Assembly: GCA_030549335.1 (NCBI GenBank)
Contig: CM060194.1
Span: forward strand, 12,464,171-12,528,170
DNA length: 64,000 bases
Direction of reading: 5' to 3'
Source of the DNA: Pontederia crassipes
Lineage: Eukaryota > Streptophyta > Magnoliopsida > Commelinales > Pontederiaceae
Shown: positions 61,353-64,000 of the stretch, piece after piece
Position numbering within the stretch: the first letter of the stretch is position 1
Layout: each line of letters opens with the position of its first letter
The notes under the pieces: model-generated
The model's database searches: none
Told to the model about the DNA's origin: nothing
What the model saw: only the letters and a program-made list of their open reading frames with translations
Made by a program: the position numbers and the translations under genes

Positions 61353-63554
61353 TCGAAAATCGGAGTGCGCTAGGGCTCCGTTTTCTCGCTGCTTTCCGTT
61401 TTCTCAAACTCGCTGCTTGGACTCAAACTCGCTTCAAAAATGCAAACTAAAGCTTTACATCACCTTCTATTCATATAGACGGAACCGAGACCTTAACTTC
61501 TTCTTTATATGTTGTCCTCTTCGCTAGTCGGAGTATACCACTATTGAGAACAATTTGAAGAGACAAACAAGTAGGAGACAAGGGATGGATGTAGCTAGGC
61601 TAGGTCAACTCTATCATCGATATCATTATCCCTATAACTATAGATATAGAAAGATATAAGCTAGTACTATCCCGATGCAGCGAAGCTAGGTGGTGCTATT
61701 ATGGCGGGGGAAGGGTCTACTTCTGCTCTATCGGAATGCTTTTGTGGCAGGTCTTTCTATTACCGATATGGACCTCACTAATGGGTTTCGTTCTGTACCT
61801 AGGTATGGATATATATCACTAAGGTCAGTATATGAATCTGCAGCGTCTTTTTCTCTGGTCTTGGATCACCTACTAACTACTGCGCTGCGACAAGGACTGG
61901 AACTACCTCTGGATTTGCTGCTGTTGTTGGTGCTGTATCCACTAATGATGATTCTATTGCTGCTGTTTCATTGAAGTGCCTATTACCGCTGACAGCTCTT
62001 ACAGCTTCTTCCATCGAACCGCCAGCTGACTATTACCGATTGCCTTCTCTTACCGCTTTCCCGCTGCTAGCATTTCTGACCTTCCTTATCCTTCTGCCCA
62101 TGGAGCCCTTAGATCTAGAATTTCTCCAATATATATATGATGAAGACTCAGACTTTTGAAAATGTCGGGCGAAATGCCCTGACAACAAAAGTGGGTTTTG
62201 GATAGGTTTGTGAGGCAACGCTCACATCTGTTATCTACGAGAAATCAACAGATAAGGTAGGCGATAGGCGTAGGATTCGAACAACTGCATAAGAACCCTT
62301 ATTTCCCCTATATTCTTTGAATTCACATATAGAACCATTCTCATAGTTACCTGATCGACAAAGATAGGTTCGCCTGGAGATAACGATCTATCTCAGTCAG
62401 ATGTCCCCGATCTTTCATAAGCTAACGATCCGGATGCTGCTCCCCATGGTACAATAGATAGGTAAAATAACTCAAGAAAGCGCCTTATTTCGACTTGATG
62501 ATCGAGTCAATGGCTCATGAACCGCGTCTTCCCAGAGGAATAAGAAGACCTTCATCGAGAAAGGTCTTCGCTTGATGAACGATTATGCTGTGGAATCACC
62601 ATTTGTAGAGAGGGAAGAAGAACCTTTGGCAGGCAAGGATCCCTTATCTATCAAGGGGAGATAGGAAACGTGAATCGAATCATTTTCCAAGGTTGCTTCG
62701 ACCAGCAAAAGCTCTTCTATGTTGGCTATCCTTCCTGACGACCTAACATCGGCTATTGCTTTCTTATTGCCGCTTGTTCGCAAGTCAACCAAAGCAGCGT
62801 CTTTCCAATGATTCTTCCCCGTTTCCTTTGCTTGGTCCATCACTCGTTCACCCACCTACACCTTGGAAGCCACTCACTCCTTTTCTGATCCATGGATGCA
62901 CTCCGTCTATTCAGCTTCTCTTGGTTCACTCTTACTTTCGAGCGCTATTGCTGGTGCGTGTTGGTCACAGCAGTCGTCAAGTATGCTGCTTCTGGTTCAG
63001 AGATCAGCAGTACTTGCACGACTTCAACATCGACTACTGAACTCCATTCTTGTATCCACTTTTGCTGTGAATTCTTGATCATCCACCCGCTTAGTCGACT
63101 CCGTCTTTGGCTTGACCAACAGCAAGCAAGACTAATGATTTGATCCACCGGATCATCGACTAATTGACCTGATGCTTTCCCCTTACCTTTGCGACTTTGC
63201 TGTCTGACTAGGGCTACTTCTCTCTCTTGTCCGTGGGAAGGAAATGGCTATAGTTGGGGCTCCCTGAGCATAATCATTCACGATGAAAGGTGTGTGCCCG
63301 ATGAAGTTCCCAATTGATCCAAGATGGCTTTGGCTTCAAGGCTCCCTCTTTAGATGAAGGTGAGCTCCTCTCCGCACTATGACTTCTTCAATGACCTTGA
63401 CACCCTATCCTGTTAGTCAAAGCTGCCATTCTTTTCGATTTCTACGAATCTAGCTCCCTTCCCCGAAGGACAAGTCAGAGAAAGATTCCCAGACGAGCGA
63501 TAAAACTCCAAGCTGCGAGTTTAGGGAGAGCGCCCTAGCGCGCTCCGGCAAGAC

Positions 63555-63584
63555 GCCTCCGCTTGTTCCCTAGCGCGCTCCGGC
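63555..63584. repeat. 30-bp exact inverted repeat, right arm
   Basis: This is the exact reverse complement of 61323-61352, about 2.2 kb away within the organelle insert. Confidence 0.9.
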
Positions 63585-64000
63585 TTTCGAGCCTCCCTAA
63601 CGCGTGGAGGCTTTCGAGCCTCCGCTTGTTTCTAGAAAGAGCTTGACCATGAAAATGAGTGGAAACCTTAGCAATAAAATAAGGATGACTCCCTTGTTGA
63701 AGCGCTTAATCCAATAGTTAACCCACGGACAGAAGGAGCTGCTATTGAATCCGGTCTTAGATGGTTGGAAGACAGAAGCAACTGACATGGGGGAAAGATG
63801 AATAGAATGCGCAGTTAGCAAGAGATGGCATTGAATCAGCTTACCTTGCCTGAAAAGGGCTCTACTCTAGCAGGCCTCTCTTAGTGCCATTGCAAGGAGC
63901 TGTTGTCGCAATTGAATCAATAGGGATACCGAAAGAATGCTAAAGACTAGTTGGATTTTTATAAATTTATATCATGTATTTTAAATTTTTTACTATATTA

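Larger units (their letters stand above)
58376..63955. other. Organelle-derived DNA insert (mitochondrial type)
   Basis: Base composition and texture change sharply at 58376 and change back near 63955. At that point the AT-rich host repeat resumes exactly where it broke off (compare the uninterrupted copy at about 57445). The insert contains a plastid rpl2 fragment, a copia reverse transcriptase fragment and a stretch with GAGCCGTATGATGGG followed by TGCGGTTCAGAG, reminiscent of plant mitochondrial group II introns (60511-60550). Plant mitochondrial genomes commonly hold such mixtures. No intact mitochondrial gene could be identified, and 60560-63500 contains no recognised gene. Open frames in it are not supported as genes. 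Confidence 0.7.

Noticed and set aside
61690..62159. Plus-strand frames of 94 and 62 codons as genes
   Set aside because: They are Leu/Ser-rich low-information peptides in organelle-derived DNA with no recognisable domain.
62262..62340. Possible tRNA on the minus strand (GTTCGAATCCTACGCC)
   Set aside because: The T-arm-like word is present, but I could not fold a convincing D-arm, anticodon arm and acceptor stem around it. At most it is a tRNA fragment in organelle DNA.

Overview
This window is nuclear DNA of a flowering plant. The evidence is intron-rich receptor kinase genes with GT-AG introns, several families of plant LTR retrotransposons with PBS motifs matching initiator tRNA-Met, and a block of organelle-like DNA. 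I cannot name the species. Intergenic DNA is very AT-rich and full of transposable elements. There are no prokaryotic-type operons, CRISPR arrays or viral genes.

Layout. Bases 1-3414 hold the 3' two thirds of an HPCA1-like leucine-rich-repeat receptor kinase (LRR-VIII-1 type). Bases 5400-7546 are a solo LTR with a perfect target duplication. Bases 7.94-9.7 kb are a segment that recurs at 54.4-57.8 kb. Bases 11.95-21.15 kb hold a second kinase of the same family, complete except for a start-region reading-frame problem. Its introns carry a tandem TRIM array, an interleaved inverted repeat and a tiny SINE stub. These two are the only genes I regard as probably functional; both keep the kinase catalytic motifs and the extracellular cysteine cluster.

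From 25 to 54 kb the window is nested retrotransposons. A plant S-adenosylmethionine-dependent methyltransferase pseudogene lies in three pieces (29536-29682, 37725-38064, 42718-43118). It was broken by at least two LTR elements whose target duplications can be read directly (AGTAC and GTTGT), and its 5' end is cut at the end of a Ty3/gypsy LTR. Two related LTR elements (31372-36162 and 38065-42712) encode only a gag-like protein and have palindrome-rich LTRs. Another Ty3/gypsy element is represented by a 3' half on the plus strand (25-29.5 kb) and a 5' half on the minus strand (50.2-53 kb). The latter sits within a Ty1/copia element on the minus strand (45.8-54.4 kb).

From 54.4 kb to the end the duplicated segment returns, now carrying a GC-rich element with long terminal inverted repeats and a 0.9-kb tandem duplication. 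The second copy of that duplication is interrupted by about 5.6 kb of organelle-derived DNA (58376 to about 63955) containing a plastid rpl2 fragment. The uninterrupted first copy serves as an in-window empty site.

Coordinates of exons come from reading splice sites and matching the two paralogues; none has transcript support here.
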